This document shows positions 44,972 through 54,223 of a stretch of 64,000 nucleotides of DNA, one piece after another. The DNA is from Streptomyces sp. NRRL S-244 (GTDB lineage: Bacteria > Actinomycetota > Actinomycetes > Streptomycetales > Streptomycetaceae). Positions within the stretch are counted from its first letter, which is position 1. Every line of letters starts with the position of its first letter. Position numbers and translations under genes: made by a program. The notes below the pieces were generated by a model, which worked only from the letters and a program-made list of their open reading frames with translations, had not been told where the DNA came from and searched no databases. The stretch spans positions 1 to 64,000 of the forward strand of contig NZ_JOCX01000015.1 of assembly GCF_000717915.1 (NCBI RefSeq). Reading direction: 5' to 3'.

Positions 44972-47152
44972 GTGCCTGTGTTGACAACGAAGACCACCAG
45001 CGCGTTCGACCTCCCCGACCACCTCTCCCCCAAGGCCGACCCGACCCTGATCGCCCGCGACGAGCAGCACTTCGCCGCTCTCGCCCACAGCCTCGAACAG
45101 GCCGTCACCGAGCTGTCCGGCCGCCTCGACGAGCTGCGCAAGGCGCCCGGCGGCCTGGGCCGGGAGGCGATGGAACGGGACAGCGAGATCCACCGGCTGA
45201 CCTCCCGACTGCGCGCCCTGCGCCGGTTCGGAATGGACCTGTGCCTCGGGCGCATCGTCTCCGTGGACGACCCCGAGCCCGTCTACATCGGCCGGCTCGG
45301 CCTCACCGACGGCGCCGGGCGCCGGCTCCTGATCGACTGGCGCTCCCCCGCCGCCGAGCCGTTCTTCGCCGCGACCCACGCCGACCCGATGGGTCTGGCG
45401 AGCCGCCGCCGGTACCGCTGGACCCGCGGCCGGATCGGCGACTACTGGGACGAGGTGTTCACGGCCGACGGGTTCGAAGGACACGCCGCGCTCGACGACC
45501 AGTCCGCGTTCATCGCCAGCCTGGGCAGCACCCGCTCGCCCCGGATGCGCGACGTACTCGGCACCATCCAGGCCGACCAGGACGCCATCATCCGCGCGGG
45601 TTCCCGCGGCGCCCTCGTCGTCGACGGCGGTCCGGGCACGGGCAAGACCGTCGTCGCCCTGCACCGCACCGCCCACCTCCTCTACTCCGACCCCCGCCTC
45701 GGGCACCGTCGGGGCGGCGTGCTGTTCGTCGGTCCGCACCAGCCGTACCTGAACTACGTCGCCGACGTCCTCCCCAGCCTCGGCGAGGAGGGAGTACAGA
45801 CCTGCACCGTGCGCGACCTCCTCCCCGAGGGAGCCGGAGCCCCGGTCGAGACCGACCCCGACGTGGCCTTCCTGAAGTCGTCCGCGGACATGGTGAAGGC
45901 GATCGAGAAGGCCGTCAGGATCTACGAGGAGCCGCCCGCCGAGGGGATGACGGTGTCCACCCCCTGGGCCGACCTGTGGCTGAGCGCCGCCGACTGGACG
46001 GAGGCGTTCGAAGAGGCGGCCGGCGTCCCGCACAACGAGGCGCGCGAGCAGATCTGGGACGGGCTGCTCACGATCGTGATGGACAAGCTCGACGACGATG
46101 AGGTCGAGGTGTCGCCCGACCAGCTCCGCAGGGCGCTGTTGCAGGACGAGGAGCTGGTCACGACCCTCAACCGCGCGTGGCCGCTGCTCGATGCGGCCGA
46201 CCTCGTCGGAGACCTGTGGTCGGTTCCCGCCTACCTGCGGCTGTGCGCTCCTTGGCTCGGCCGCGAGGACGTACGGAAGCTGCAGCGCGCGGACGCGCAG
46301 GCCTGGACCGTGTCCGACCTGCCGCTCCTCGACGCGGCGCGGCAGCGGCTCGGAGACCCGGAGGCGGCCCGGCGCAAGTTCCGGCACGACGCGGCCGTCG
46401 CCGCCGAACGCGAGCGCATGGCCGGCGTCATCGACGACATCCTGGCGGCAGCCGACTTCAACTCGGCCGGCGACGACAGCGAGGGCGCGGTGCGGATGCT
46501 GCGCGGCCGGGACCTCCAGGACAGCCTGATCGACGAGAGCGCCCTGCCGGGCGCCGATCCGGACCGGCTCGCCGGCCCGTTCGCGCACATCGTCGTGGAC
46601 GAGGCGCAGGAACTGACCGACGCGGAGTGGCAGATGCTGCTGCTGCGCTGCCCGTCCCGGAGCTTCACGATCGTCGGGGACCGGGCGCAGGCCAGGCACG
46701 GGTTCACGGAGTCGTGGCGGGAGCGGCTGGAGCGGGTCGGGCTCGACCGGATCGACGTGGCTTCCCTGAGCATCAACTACCGGACGCCGGAGGAGGTCAT
46801 GGCGCAGGCGGAGCCGGTCATCCGCGCCGCACTCCCCGACGCCAACGTGCCGACTTCCGTCCGCGGCAGCGGTATTCCCGTCGTGCACGGTTCCGTCGCG
46901 GATCTGGACTCCGTCCTCGACTCGTGGCTCGCCGCGCACGCCGACGGGATCGCCTGTGTCATCGGCGATCCCTCCTTCCGGGCGACGTCCCGGGTCCGGT
47001 CGCTGACCCCGCAGCTGTCGAAGGGCCTGGAGTTCGACCTGGTCGTCCTCGTCGACCCGGAGGCGTTCGGCGAGGGCATCGAAGGAGCGGTCGACCGCTA
47101 CGTCGCGATGACCCGGGCGACCCAGCGGCTCGTCGTCCTCACGAGCCCCTGA
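44972..47152 (+). CDS. helR: HelR-type RNA polymerase-associated helicase-like ATPase (rifamycin resistance)
   Basis: UvrD/HelD-family protein of 726 residues that binds RNA polymerase; HelR homologues displace rifamycin and rescue the enzyme. The GTG at 44972 was chosen because AGGAG lies 9 bases upstream, while the ATG at 44963 directly abuts it. An N-terminal coiled arm (about 20-90) precedes GRIVSVDDPEPVYIGRLG, the Walker A GGPGTGKT (about 210), HIVVDEAQELTDAEW (Walker B), TIVGDRAQARHGF, then LSINYRTPEEV, and TPQLSKGLEFDLVVLVD and YVAMTRATQRLVVL (helicase motifs V-VI). The upstream RAE indicates rifamycin-induced expression and supports HelR over housekeeping HelD. Confidence 0.93.
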   Translation: MPVLTTKTTSAFDLPDHLSPKADPTLIARDEQHFAALAHSLEQAVTELSGRLDELRKAPGGLGREAMERDSEIHRLTSRLRALRRFGMDLCLGRIVSVDDPEPVYIGRLGLTDGAGRRLLIDWRSPAAEPFFAATHADPMGLASRRRYRWTRGRIGDYWDEVFTADGFEGHAALDDQSAFIASLGSTRSPRMRDVLGTIQADQDAIIRAGSRGALVVDGGPGTGKTVVALHRTAHLLYSDPRLGHRRGGVLFVGPHQPYLNYVADVLPSLGEEGVQTCTVRDLLPEGAGAPVETDPDVAFLKSSADMVKAIEKAVRIYEEPPAEGMTVSTPWADLWLSAADWTEAFEEAAGVPHNEAREQIWDGLLTIVMDKLDDDEVEVSPDQLRRALLQDEELVTTLNRAWPLLDAADLVGDLWSVPAYLRLCAPWLGREDVRKLQRADAQAWTVSDLPLLDAARQRLGDPEAARRKFRHDAAVAAERERMAGVIDDILAAADFNSAGDDSEGAVRMLRGRDLQDSLIDESALPGADPDRLAGPFAHIVVDEAQELTDAEWQMLLLRCPSRSFTIVGDRAQARHGFTESWRERLERVGLDRIDVASLSINYRTPEEVMAQAEPVIRAALPDANVPTSVRGSGIPVVHGSVADLDSVLDSWLAAHADGIACVIGDPSFRATSRVRSLTPQLSKGLEFDLVVLVDPEAFGEGIEGAVDRYVAMTRATQRLVVLTSP

Positions 47153-47160
47153 GGCCGGCG

Positions 47161-47197
47161 GGCGGCCCCTGCCGTACGACGCGGGGCAGGGGCCGCC
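47161..47197. terminator. hairpin between convergent genes
   Basis: A perfect 13-base stem GGCGGCCCCTGCC / GGCAGGGGCCGCC, 8 bases after the helR stop and 25 before the stop of the opposing gene. Confidence 0.85.
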
Positions 47198-47222
47198 TGC
47201 GGGCAGCGGGTGGGACGGTGGA

Positions 47223-48914
47223 TCAGTAGGCGTCGTACTGGCCGAACCAGTCGACGATGTAGTGGGCTTCTCGGCTGCTCTGGTTCCAGAGGTCGATGAC
47301 CTCGTGCGGGCCCGGCTTCGCCTGGACCAGGTTCGGAACGTCCTTGCCGGCCGTCCAGTTCAGCGTGGAGGACACGGGCCTCGGCGGCGGGGTCGGGCTC
47401 CCGTTCCGGTACGCGTCCATCGCGTACGGGTCGGGGGCCACCGAGAGGAAGCCGGGACCGGAGGTGCCGGTCACGGTGACGTTCAGTACGTACGCCTCGA
47501 CGGGAAGGCGGTCGCGGTTCCCGGAATCCATGTCCATGGGCATGTAGCCGCCGGCGAGACACGGCCAGGTGCCGGCGCCGCCCCAGCGGCGCGAGTCCAG
47601 GAGCCGCCACGGGCCGCCCGTCGGGATGCCGGGCGTCGTGCTCGTGAAGGCCGCCTTGCTGCCGGCGCCGTAGTAGCCGACGACATCGACGATGACGTCG
47701 GTACCCGCCCAGGCCCCGTTGCGGACGGTGATCTTCCCGTCGGCGCCGACGGGCACGATGACGGAGTTCGCGATCGTCTGGCCGGCCGTGAAGTTCAGGT
47801 TGGACGTGGTCGGCGCCGTCTGCCCGCTCGGGAAGACCGTCAGGTGGCCGGCCTCCCGCGGATTGGTGACGGTCACGTTCAGCGCCACGGCGCTCACCCC
47901 GGCGGGGATCCCGCTCTTGCCGGTGATCTGCACGCCGAACGTGCCCTGCCCGGCGACCTGGCCGCGCGCCGCGCCGAGACCCTCACGGGTGTCGACGAAA
48001 CGGACCGGGTTCAGCGAGGTGTAGCCGTCGTTCGCGGAACGGTCGAAGTAGCCGGTCACGTCCGCGATCAGGTCGACCGCGTTCCAGCCGCCGTTGTACA
48101 GCTCGACGTACCCGTCCTTGCCGACCGGCACGATCACCTGGTTCGGAACGGTCTGCCCGGCGACGTAGTTCATGTTCGAGGACTCGGGCCGCTGCTTGCC
48201 CGCGGGGTAGACGGACACGTGTCCGCCGGCGGTGGTGTTGGTGACGGTGACGTTGAGGACGACCGCGGCGGCCCCGGCCGGGACCTTCCCCTTGCCCGCG
48301 ACCTTCATCCAGACCGACGAGTAGGCGCCGACCTTGGCCTTGGCCGCGCCGACGCCGGACCGGGTGTCGAGGAGCCGGGTGGGGGTGTGCGGGACGAAGA
48401 ACGAACCGGCCGTCGAGAACGCGAGCCGGTTCACGGCCTGCACCTTGTTGACGCTGTCCGTGGCGGTCACGGTGATCGTGTAGTCGCCGGGCCTCGGATA
48501 GGTGTGCTTGTTGTGCCCGCGCGCTTCCCCACCGTTCATGGTGATGGTGTCCGTCGTACCGTCGCCCCAGGCGATGGTGACCTCGTGCGCCACGGGCACG
48601 CCGTTGTAGAGGTTGACGTTCAGGGAAATGCCGCGAGCGGTCGTGATGTCGGCCGACATCACGACTTCGAGGTTCGAGGCGGCGGCGGAGGCGGCGGCCT
48701 TGTCCCCCTCGCTGCCCGGCAGGGCCGTTCGCACCGTACGGTCGCCCGGGCTCTGGAACGCCCCGGCCTCATCGGCGGCAACCTCGGCCGGCGGCACGGA
48801 AACCCCGGCCGTGCCCGGGCCGTCGGCCTGCGCCACACCCGGTATGAGACCCACACTCGCCGCGATGGCGGCAGCTGAAACCACGAGTCGGCGACTACGC
48901 ACCGGCCCCCCCAT
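47223..48914 (-). CDS. secreted protein with PKD-like domain and three DTR-type repeats
   Basis: A 563-residue exported protein. A signal peptide (SRRLVVSAAAIAASVGLIPGVAQA) leads into a PKD-like beta-sandwich (about 80-170: HEVTIAWGDGTTDTI...HTYPRPGDYTITVTATDS). Three repeats of about 120 residues follow, each opening like PTRLLDTRSGVGAA, VRFVDTREGLGAA or WRLLDSRRWGGAG and containing VLNVTVT, SSNMNY/TSNLNF/SSTLNW and VDLIADVTGYF-like segments. These repeats are common in actinobacterial surface proteins of unknown role. A GTG at 48902 is an alternative start. There is no LPXTG or other anchor, so it is probably released. Confidence 0.88.
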   Translation of the reverse strand: MGGPVRSRRLVVSAAAIAASVGLIPGVAQADGPGTAGVSVPPAEVAADEAGAFQSPGDRTVRTALPGSEGDKAAASAAASNLEVVMSADITTARGISLNVNLYNGVPVAHEVTIAWGDGTTDTITMNGGEARGHNKHTYPRPGDYTITVTATDSVNKVQAVNRLAFSTAGSFFVPHTPTRLLDTRSGVGAAKAKVGAYSSVWMKVAGKGKVPAGAAAVVLNVTVTNTTAGGHVSVYPAGKQRPESSNMNYVAGQTVPNQVIVPVGKDGYVELYNGGWNAVDLIADVTGYFDRSANDGYTSLNPVRFVDTREGLGAARGQVAGQGTFGVQITGKSGIPAGVSAVALNVTVTNPREAGHLTVFPSGQTAPTTSNLNFTAGQTIANSVIVPVGADGKITVRNGAWAGTDVIVDVVGYYGAGSKAAFTSTTPGIPTGGPWRLLDSRRWGGAGTWPCLAGGYMPMDMDSGNRDRLPVEAYVLNVTVTGTSGPGFLSVAPDPYAMDAYRNGSPTPPPRPVSSTLNWTAGKDVPNLVQAKPGPHEVIDLWNQSSREAHYIVDWFGQYDAY

Positions 48915-48960
48915 TTTTCTGTTACGGCTTGAACAAGTTCGAAAGCCCGCCCAGAGTACG

Positions 48961-49758
48961 TCAGCAGACGCCCGGGTACACCGGCTCCTTCGGCCGGGTC
49001 TTGGTCGCGCGGACGAACGGGCGGTCCCGGTCGGTCACGTGGGGCAGCGGGCCCGCGGCGCGGAGTACGACGTCGAGGACCGCGTCGGGCTCGGCCGCGT
49101 AGCAGTGCGCGAACCACGGCATGTTGGCCTCGACGATCGCCCAGCCGCCGTCGGTGAGCCGGCCGACATCGACGCACACGGCGCTGGGCAGCCCTTCGGC
49201 CGTGGCTTCGAGGACCTCGCGGGCGAAGGCCCGGGCGGGCGCGTCCAGTGGTGCGGGATCGGGGTGCCCGTACACGGCGTAGCGGCTGCCGGCGGCGACC
49301 TCCCCGTCGAGCACGAACAGCCTGTACTCGGCCGCGAACTCCACGACGCCGCTGACGAGGACCGGTGTGGCCGCGTCGAGGGCGGCCGGCAGTGCGCTTC
49401 CGTCCTCGTACACCGCGGCCGGGAGCAGGTCGATCTTCGCGGAGGGCGGTTTGACGAAGGCGGGTTCCCGCAGGGACCGGGCCTCGGCGAGCGTCGTGAG
49501 CCGTACGGAACGCCGCAGGAGGGGATGCTCCACCGTGGCCAGCCAGTCGTCGGCGGGTTCGAGGAGCCCGAGGCCGAGCCGGCCGGACAGGACGTCGGCG
49601 GCGAGCGGGCCCCCATACCAGTACGTCTCGCGGCCCTCGGCCTGCCTGACGTGGGCGACGACGTCATGGCCGCGCCACGCCGCTGCCTGCGCGAGGAGTT
49701 CCGCCGTGGTGGTGCGGGGCGGGTTCAGGAGCAGGGTGGGCGTGGCGCGGTCGTCCAT
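48961..49758 (-). CDS. ATP-grasp domain protein
   Basis: A 265-residue protein with the strand and helix order of ATP-grasp ligases: PAFVKPPSAKIDLLPAAVY, PVLVSGVVEFAAEYRLFVLDGEV, and a metal-binding VCVDVGRLTDGGWAIVEANMPWFA. ATP-grasp enzymes join a carboxylate to an amine or thiol; some tailor peptides. No peptide precursor or partner gene is adjacent. It begins at the ATG at 49758. Confidence 0.87.
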   Translation of the reverse strand: MDDRATPTLLLNPPRTTTAELLAQAAAWRGHDVVAHVRQAEGRETYWYGGPLAADVLSGRLGLGLLEPADDWLATVEHPLLRRSVRLTTLAEARSLREPAFVKPPSAKIDLLPAAVYEDGSALPAALDAATPVLVSGVVEFAAEYRLFVLDGEVAAGSRYAVYGHPDPAPLDAPARAFAREVLEATAEGLPSAVCVDVGRLTDGGWAIVEANMPWFAHCYAAEPDAVLDVVLRAAGPLPHVTDRDRPFVRATKTRPKEPVYPGVC

Positions 49759-49821
49759 GGCGGCGAGCCTACAAGGGGGCCCCGGGGGCCCCGGGGGCCG
49801 GCTCGGCCCCGTGGGCCGGAG

Positions 49822-50943
49822 TCAGGCAGCGCGCCGGCCGGCCGGGCGCTCCTTCTGCCCGTTCACCACGCCCCGCTCCAGGACGGCCGTCCGCTCGACC
49901 ACCGTTCCGGGCTTGGTCCCGCCCTCCTGCCTGATCTGTACGCCACGGCTGCCGAGGTACGCGTACGTCGAGCGGTCGAAGACCAACTCGGTGCGTGCGC
50001 CGCGCCGTTCGTCGACGCGGGCCAGCGCGATCCCGTCGCGTCCGGCGGCGTCCCGGGAATGCTGGACGACGACGACGCCCGGGATCCTGGCCGCCGCCTG
50101 GTAGAGCGCCGCGGCGATGCGCGACGGTACGAGCTGCTCGCCGATGATCGAGCCGATCTCCTCGAAGGCCTCCTGGTCCCGGTCGCGTCCGCTGCCGCCC
50201 GCCGCGCGGATGGCCGTCAGCAGGGCGTCCGGGTCCGCGGGCTGCGCCTTGAGCCAGTCGTACGAGAAGTTGACGGCCTCTCCGGGGATGTCCCGGCCGT
50301 TCACGGGCTTGGACAGGGGTGCGTCCTTGTCCAGGGTGATGCCGCCCTTGGGCTGCTGTCCGGGCTCGTCGAGCCAGCCCTTCGCCCCGTCGGGCGACTT
50401 CCACACCTCGCGGGTGTGCAGCGGCTGCACCCAGGTCCCGGTCCGGTCGGCGTCCACGTCGACGGACGTGGTCTGGTACGAGACCTGGCTCTTGATGTAG
50501 ACGTACTGGCCGGGACCCGGGTCCGGCAGGCCGGTCTTGGCGGCGGCCGCGGCGATCTGCTCGACGGTGGAGGCGAGTTGTGCGGAGCTTCCCGTCTCTA
50601 TGGACACGACGGGCGCCTCGACCGCGGCGGTGCGGGCGGACGCACCGGCGCCGGCCGGGCCCTGGGCGGCGTTGAGCGCGATCACGCCCGCGAGCGCGGC
50701 GGCGGTGACCGGGATGCCGATGAGCAGGGGCCGTCGTACGGACCGGCGGGACGGGGGCCGGTCCGCGGCCGGAGCCGGGGCCGTGGCGGTGGCGGTGGCG
50801 GTCTGCCGGATCTCGTTCATCAGGTGCTCCTCAAGCAGGCTCTGACGGTCGAGCGGCAGGTCCGGGCTTCCCGGGGGCGGCAGCAGCCGTCCCAGTTCCG
50901 CGTGGTCCAGCGGTTCGTCTCGCCGCCACTTCTTGCGGATCAT
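49822..50943 (-). CDS. CU044_5270-family membrane protein, likely anti-sigma partner
   Basis: A 373-residue protein: a cytoplasmic N-terminal part (about 1-70, WRRDEPLDHAELGRLLPPPG), one helix (LLIGIPVTAAALAGVIAL), then an exported domain of about 280 residues including QYVYIKSQVSYQTT and DGAKGWLDEPGQQ. The family is typically encoded next to ECF sigma genes, and the ATGA overlap (50940-50943) with the sigma gene fits that. Its N-terminal part could bind the sigma factor; that is inference. Confidence 0.88.
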   Translation of the reverse strand: MIRKKWRRDEPLDHAELGRLLPPPGSPDLPLDRQSLLEEHLMNEIRQTATATATAPAPAADRPPSRRSVRRPLLIGIPVTAAALAGVIALNAAQGPAGAGASARTAAVEAPVVSIETGSSAQLASTVEQIAAAAAKTGLPDPGPGQYVYIKSQVSYQTTSVDVDADRTGTWVQPLHTREVWKSPDGAKGWLDEPGQQPKGGITLDKDAPLSKPVNGRDIPGEAVNFSYDWLKAQPADPDALLTAIRAAGGSGRDRDQEAFEEIGSIIGEQLVPSRIAAALYQAAARIPGVVVVQHSRDAAGRDGIALARVDERRGARTELVFDRSTYAYLGSRGVQIRQEGGTKPGTVVERTAVLERGVVNGQKERPAGRRAA

Positions 50944-51584
50944 CGGGATTCCTCCTCGTAGGACTGCGACTCTTGTGACCGGGCCGCGGCAGTGCGGCCG
51001 CCCTGTACTTGTCCGGAGCGGGGAAGCGGTTCCCCGGATCTTGCCAACTCCTTCTCGGAGAGCCCCCGCAGCCGGGTACGGGCGCGGGACAGGCGGGAAC
51101 GGACGGTGCCGACCGGGACGCCGAGCGCGGCCGCGGCCTCGGCGTAGCCCAGCCCGGACCAGACGCACAGGGTGAAGACCTCCCGCTCGCCGCGCCGCAG
51201 TGCGCGCAGCGCGCGCTGGGCGGCGGCGAGCTGATCGGCGTCGGCGAGGCGGGCCACGAGCTCGTCGGCGAAGTCGGGCACCGTGTCCCTGACCGGCAGT
51301 CGGCCGAGCGCGCGCTGGTGGCGCCGGGCGGCGCGCGTGGTGTTGCGCAGTACGTTCACGGCGATGCCCATCAGCCAGGGGCGCGGGCTGTCGCCCTCGT
51401 CCCGCAGCTTCTCGCGCAGCCGCCAGGCCTCCAGGTACGTCAGCGAGACGACGTCCTCGGCGAGCGTCCGGTCCCCGGTCGCCCGTACGGCGTGCCGGTG
51501 CACCAGCTGGGCGTGGTCGCGGAAGAGCTCCCGGAAGGCCTCCGGGTCCCCGGCTCGTATCCGGGCGTGCATTGAGTAGTCCAC
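50940..51584 (-). CDS. ECF (sigma-70 family) RNA polymerase sigma factor
   Basis: A 214-residue extracytoplasmic-function sigma factor from GTG 51584. Region 2 is ARIRAGDPEAFRELFRDHAQLV...LTYLEAWRLREKL, with PWLMGIAVNVLRN at its end. Region 4 is ALRRGEREVFTLCVWSGLGYAEAAAALGVPVGTVRSRLSRARTRLR. A Gln/Ser-rich tail ends the protein. It overlaps the CU044_5270-type gene by 4 bases. No cognate promoter motif could be identified by eye. Confidence 0.93.
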   Translation of the reverse strand: MDYSMHARIRAGDPEAFRELFRDHAQLVHRHAVRATGDRTLAEDVVSLTYLEAWRLREKLRDEGDSPRPWLMGIAVNVLRNTTRAARRHQRALGRLPVRDTVPDFADELVARLADADQLAAAQRALRALRRGEREVFTLCVWSGLGYAEAAAALGVPVGTVRSRLSRARTRLRGLSEKELARSGEPLPRSGQVQGGRTAAARSQESQSYEEESR

Positions 51585-51793
51585 GTCGGGTTCTTGTCTG
51601 CCGGACGCGGGCGGTTCCCGTGTCCTGGGTCACATCACGGCGCCGGGTTCCTCGCGCGGGGCCGGCGGATACCGTATCCGCGGATCCTCAGCCTCCTCAC
51701 CGCATGTTCACCGTTGCCGCATGCCGCGGCGGAACCGAACGTGACACGGTGGATACGTCGTGCAGTCGGCCAGCGCAGCTCGGAGGGGTTCCC

Positions 51794-52189
51794 ATGTACT
51801 TCGTACGCCAGAAGACGGTCCGGACGGTGACGCCCGCGCGGCGCCGAGTGGCGACGGTGGCGGCGGCCCTGACCGCGGCCTCCGCCATGGCGCTGGTGAC
51901 CGCGGCACCGGCGAGCGCCGAGGTCAAGGCCACGTGCGGGACCTACATCTGCGTGGCCACCGCCTACCAGGGGCGGGACTACGTCCAGGACATCACCGTC
52001 ACGACCCGGGACGGACTGCCCGGGACGCTGCGGGCCTTCGTCGGCGATTACCGGAACAGCAGGGCCGGCGTCTCGCAGGCCCGGTTCGTGGTCAACCGCG
52101 AGATCAGGGCGTACCCGCGGCTGGCCATCTGCGGTGGCCTGGATCGCAGTGGCAGGGTGATCGAGAACCACTGCGTGCTGATCCCCTGA
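51794..52189 (+). CDS. small secreted protein
   Basis: A 131-residue exported protein. GGAGGGG precedes the ATG. The signal peptide is RRRVATVAAALTAASAMALVTAAPASA. The mature domain has four Cys (TCGTYICVA, AICGG, NHCVL), probably two disulphides. No family recognised. Confidence 0.85.
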   Translation: MYFVRQKTVRTVTPARRRVATVAAALTAASAMALVTAAPASAEVKATCGTYICVATAYQGRDYVQDITVTTRDGLPGTLRAFVGDYRNSRAGVSQARFVVNREIRAYPRLAICGGLDRSGRVIENHCVLIP

Positions 52190-52210
52190 CGGATCCCGGT
52201 GGCGGGGCCG

Positions 52211-52283
52211 GCACCACGCGGCACCACGCGGCACCACGCGGCACCACACGGCACGACGCCGCGCCGTGTGGTGCCGGCCCGCC
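52211..52283 (+). repeat. decamer tandem repeat leading into a hairpin
   Basis: GCACCACGCG three times (52211-52240), then GCACCACACG and a degraded fifth copy. The following GCGCCGTGTGGTGCCGGCC (52261-52279) is complementary to the repeat units and to the preceding GGCCGGCACCAC, so several alternative hairpins can form. It lies just after the stop of the small secreted gene and probably acts as its terminator. Confidence 0.75.
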
Positions 52284-52311
52284 CCGACGGCCGTGCTGGG
52301 AAGATGGCGGC

Positions 52312-52668
52312 ATGGAACGTGTGACGGGAATCGGCGGGTACTTCATGCGGGCGGCCGATCCGGCGGCCCTGAGCGCCTGGTATCGCGAGTGCCTGGGCCT
52401 GGATGCCGATGAGCACGGCCTGTGGCAGCAGGGAGCCGGGCCGACGGTGTTCGCGACGTTCGAGTCCGGGACCGACTACTTCGGGTCCCCCGCCCAGCAG
52501 ACCATGCTCAACTTCCGGGTCCGCGATCTGGACGCGATGCTCGCGCAACTGCGCGCCAGGGGCGCGGACGTGGCCGAGGAGACGCAGGACATGGAGGGTG
52601 TCGGCCGGTTCGGCTGGGTCACCGACCCCGAGGGCAACCGGGTCGAGTTGTGGGAGCCCCCGGCCTAG
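52312..52668 (+). CDS. VOC family (glyoxalase-like) protein
   Basis: A 118-residue vicinal-oxygen-chelate fold protein. Two beta-alpha-beta-beta-beta modules are visible: GIGGYFMRAADPAALSAWYRECLGLD and LNFRVRDLDAMLAQLRARGADV, ending WVTDPEGNRVELWEPP with the terminal metal-ligand Glu. The first-module ligand is less clear. Such proteins isomerise, cleave rings, or bind antibiotics; no specific role is shown. Confidence 0.91.
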   Translation: MERVTGIGGYFMRAADPAALSAWYRECLGLDADEHGLWQQGAGPTVFATFESGTDYFGSPAQQTMLNFRVRDLDAMLAQLRARGADVAEETQDMEGVGRFGWVTDPEGNRVELWEPPA

Positions 52669-52780
52669 GGGGCCCGCCCAGGGTGCACGCCCAGGGGGTT
52701 TCCCGGCCCGGGTGCCCGGCGGGGCGGGCGGGCGCATGCTGGTGGGAGGGGGCGCCGGGGGCTGTGGACGGGACGTGTTC

Positions 52781-54223
52781 ATGGGCGTGGGCAACGTGCG
52801 AACCGGGTCGCCCCGCCGACGGCTGTTCTCGGGCCGGGACCGGGCGGTCATCGCCGCGGCCTCGCTGTCGATGCTCCTCGTCCAGATGGACTGGTTCGCC
52901 CTCAACCTGATGCTGCCCGTGATCGCCCGGGACTTCTCCACACCGACCACCAATCTGCAGTGGCTGGTCAGCGGCTACATGCTGACGCTGGGCGCACTGA
53001 TGATCACGGGCGGCAGGGCGGCCGACGTCCACGGGCGGCGCACCGTCATCGTCTGGGGCCTGGTCGGCTTCGCCGTGGTGTCCGTCGTGTGCGCCGCCGC
53101 GCAGAACGAGGTCTGGCTGGTCGTGGGCCGGGTGGTCCAGGGGGCCACGGCCGCGATGGTCTTCCCCGTGGCCGTGGCGGTCGTCACCGCCTACTTCCGT
53201 GACGACCGGCAGGGCCGCGCGGTGGGTACGGTGCTGGCCTTCAGCGCGATCGGCACCGCACTCGGTCCGTTCGTGGGCGGTGCGTTCGCCGAGCACGTCA
53301 GCTGGCGGGCGGTGTTCCTGCTGAACGTGCCCTTCTGCGCCGTCGCGGCCTTCCTGATGCTGCGGTTCGTCAGCGACACCCGCGACGAGGAGGCCGGTCA
53401 CGGCCTGGACCTCCCCGGGGCCGTCACCGTGGCGGGCGGTCTCACCGCCGTCATGATCGCGATCGACCAGGGTGGCCACTGGGGCTGGGCCTCCGCGGCG
53501 ACGCTGTCGTGTCTCGCCGCCGGAGCGCTCCTGCTGGTCCTTTTCGTGCTGATCGAGCGGCGGACCGCCGAGCCGCTGCTGGACCTGTCCCTGCTGCGCA
53601 ACGGGCCGTTCGTGACGGTCACGCTGGCCGGCTCCGTGTCCAACATCGTGTACTGCCTGGTGGCGGTGCTCTCCGCGCTCTACCTCCAGCAGGTCCGCGG
53701 GCTCTCCCCGCTGGACGCGGGGCTGGTCTTCCTCGCGCTGTCCGTCGGCGCCGGGGCGGCCAGCTACTGGTCCGGCCACCTCGCCCAGCACCGGCGGCCG
53801 GAAACCCTGATGGCGGGCGGAATGCTGCTGAGCGGCGTGGGCCTGCTGGCGCTGACCTGGACGGACCCGCTCCCGCTGTACACGGCCGTCTTCGCGGTCG
53901 TGGGCTTCGGAATCGGCCTCGGCTGGGCGCTGACGAACGTGGCCACCCAGTCGTACGTCCCCTCGAGCCGTCTCGCCGCCGCCTCCGGGCTGGTGCTGAC
54001 GTCGCTGGTCCTGCTGGGCGCGATGGCCGTGGCGGTGGCGGCGACCGTGCTGGAGGTCCTGAGCGGCTCGGAGCAGCAGGCGGCTTCGGACGGACCGGCC
54101 ATCGAAAGCGTGCTGCGCGTCGCGGCGCTGCTCTCGCTCGCGGGCGCGGCCGTCCTGGTCCCGCTGATCCGCAGGCAGCGGGCACCGGGCCCGGCCCCGA
54201 CCGTCAACCTGCCGTCGCTCTGA
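52781..54223 (+). CDS. MFS drug exporter, DHA2 type
   Basis: A 480-residue 14-helix exporter. Motif A is GGRAADVHGRRTVIV; motif C is the GTALGPFVGGAFAEHVSW segment. The start is uncertain: the ATG at 52781 is used, with a GTG at 52775. It follows the VOC gene by 112 bases. Substrate unknown; its sequence resembles actinobacterial antibiotic or dye exporters. Confidence 0.91.
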   Translation: MGVGNVRTGSPRRRLFSGRDRAVIAAASLSMLLVQMDWFALNLMLPVIARDFSTPTTNLQWLVSGYMLTLGALMITGGRAADVHGRRTVIVWGLVGFAVVSVVCAAAQNEVWLVVGRVVQGATAAMVFPVAVAVVTAYFRDDRQGRAVGTVLAFSAIGTALGPFVGGAFAEHVSWRAVFLLNVPFCAVAAFLMLRFVSDTRDEEAGHGLDLPGAVTVAGGLTAVMIAIDQGGHWGWASAATLSCLAAGALLLVLFVLIERRTAEPLLDLSLLRNGPFVTVTLAGSVSNIVYCLVAVLSALYLQQVRGLSPLDAGLVFLALSVGAGAASYWSGHLAQHRRPETLMAGGMLLSGVGLLALTWTDPLPLYTAVFAVVGFGIGLGWALTNVATQSYVPSSRLAAASGLVLTSLVLLGAMAVAVAATVLEVLSGSEQQAASDGPAIESVLRVAALLSLAGAAVLVPLIRRQRAPGPAPTVNLPSL

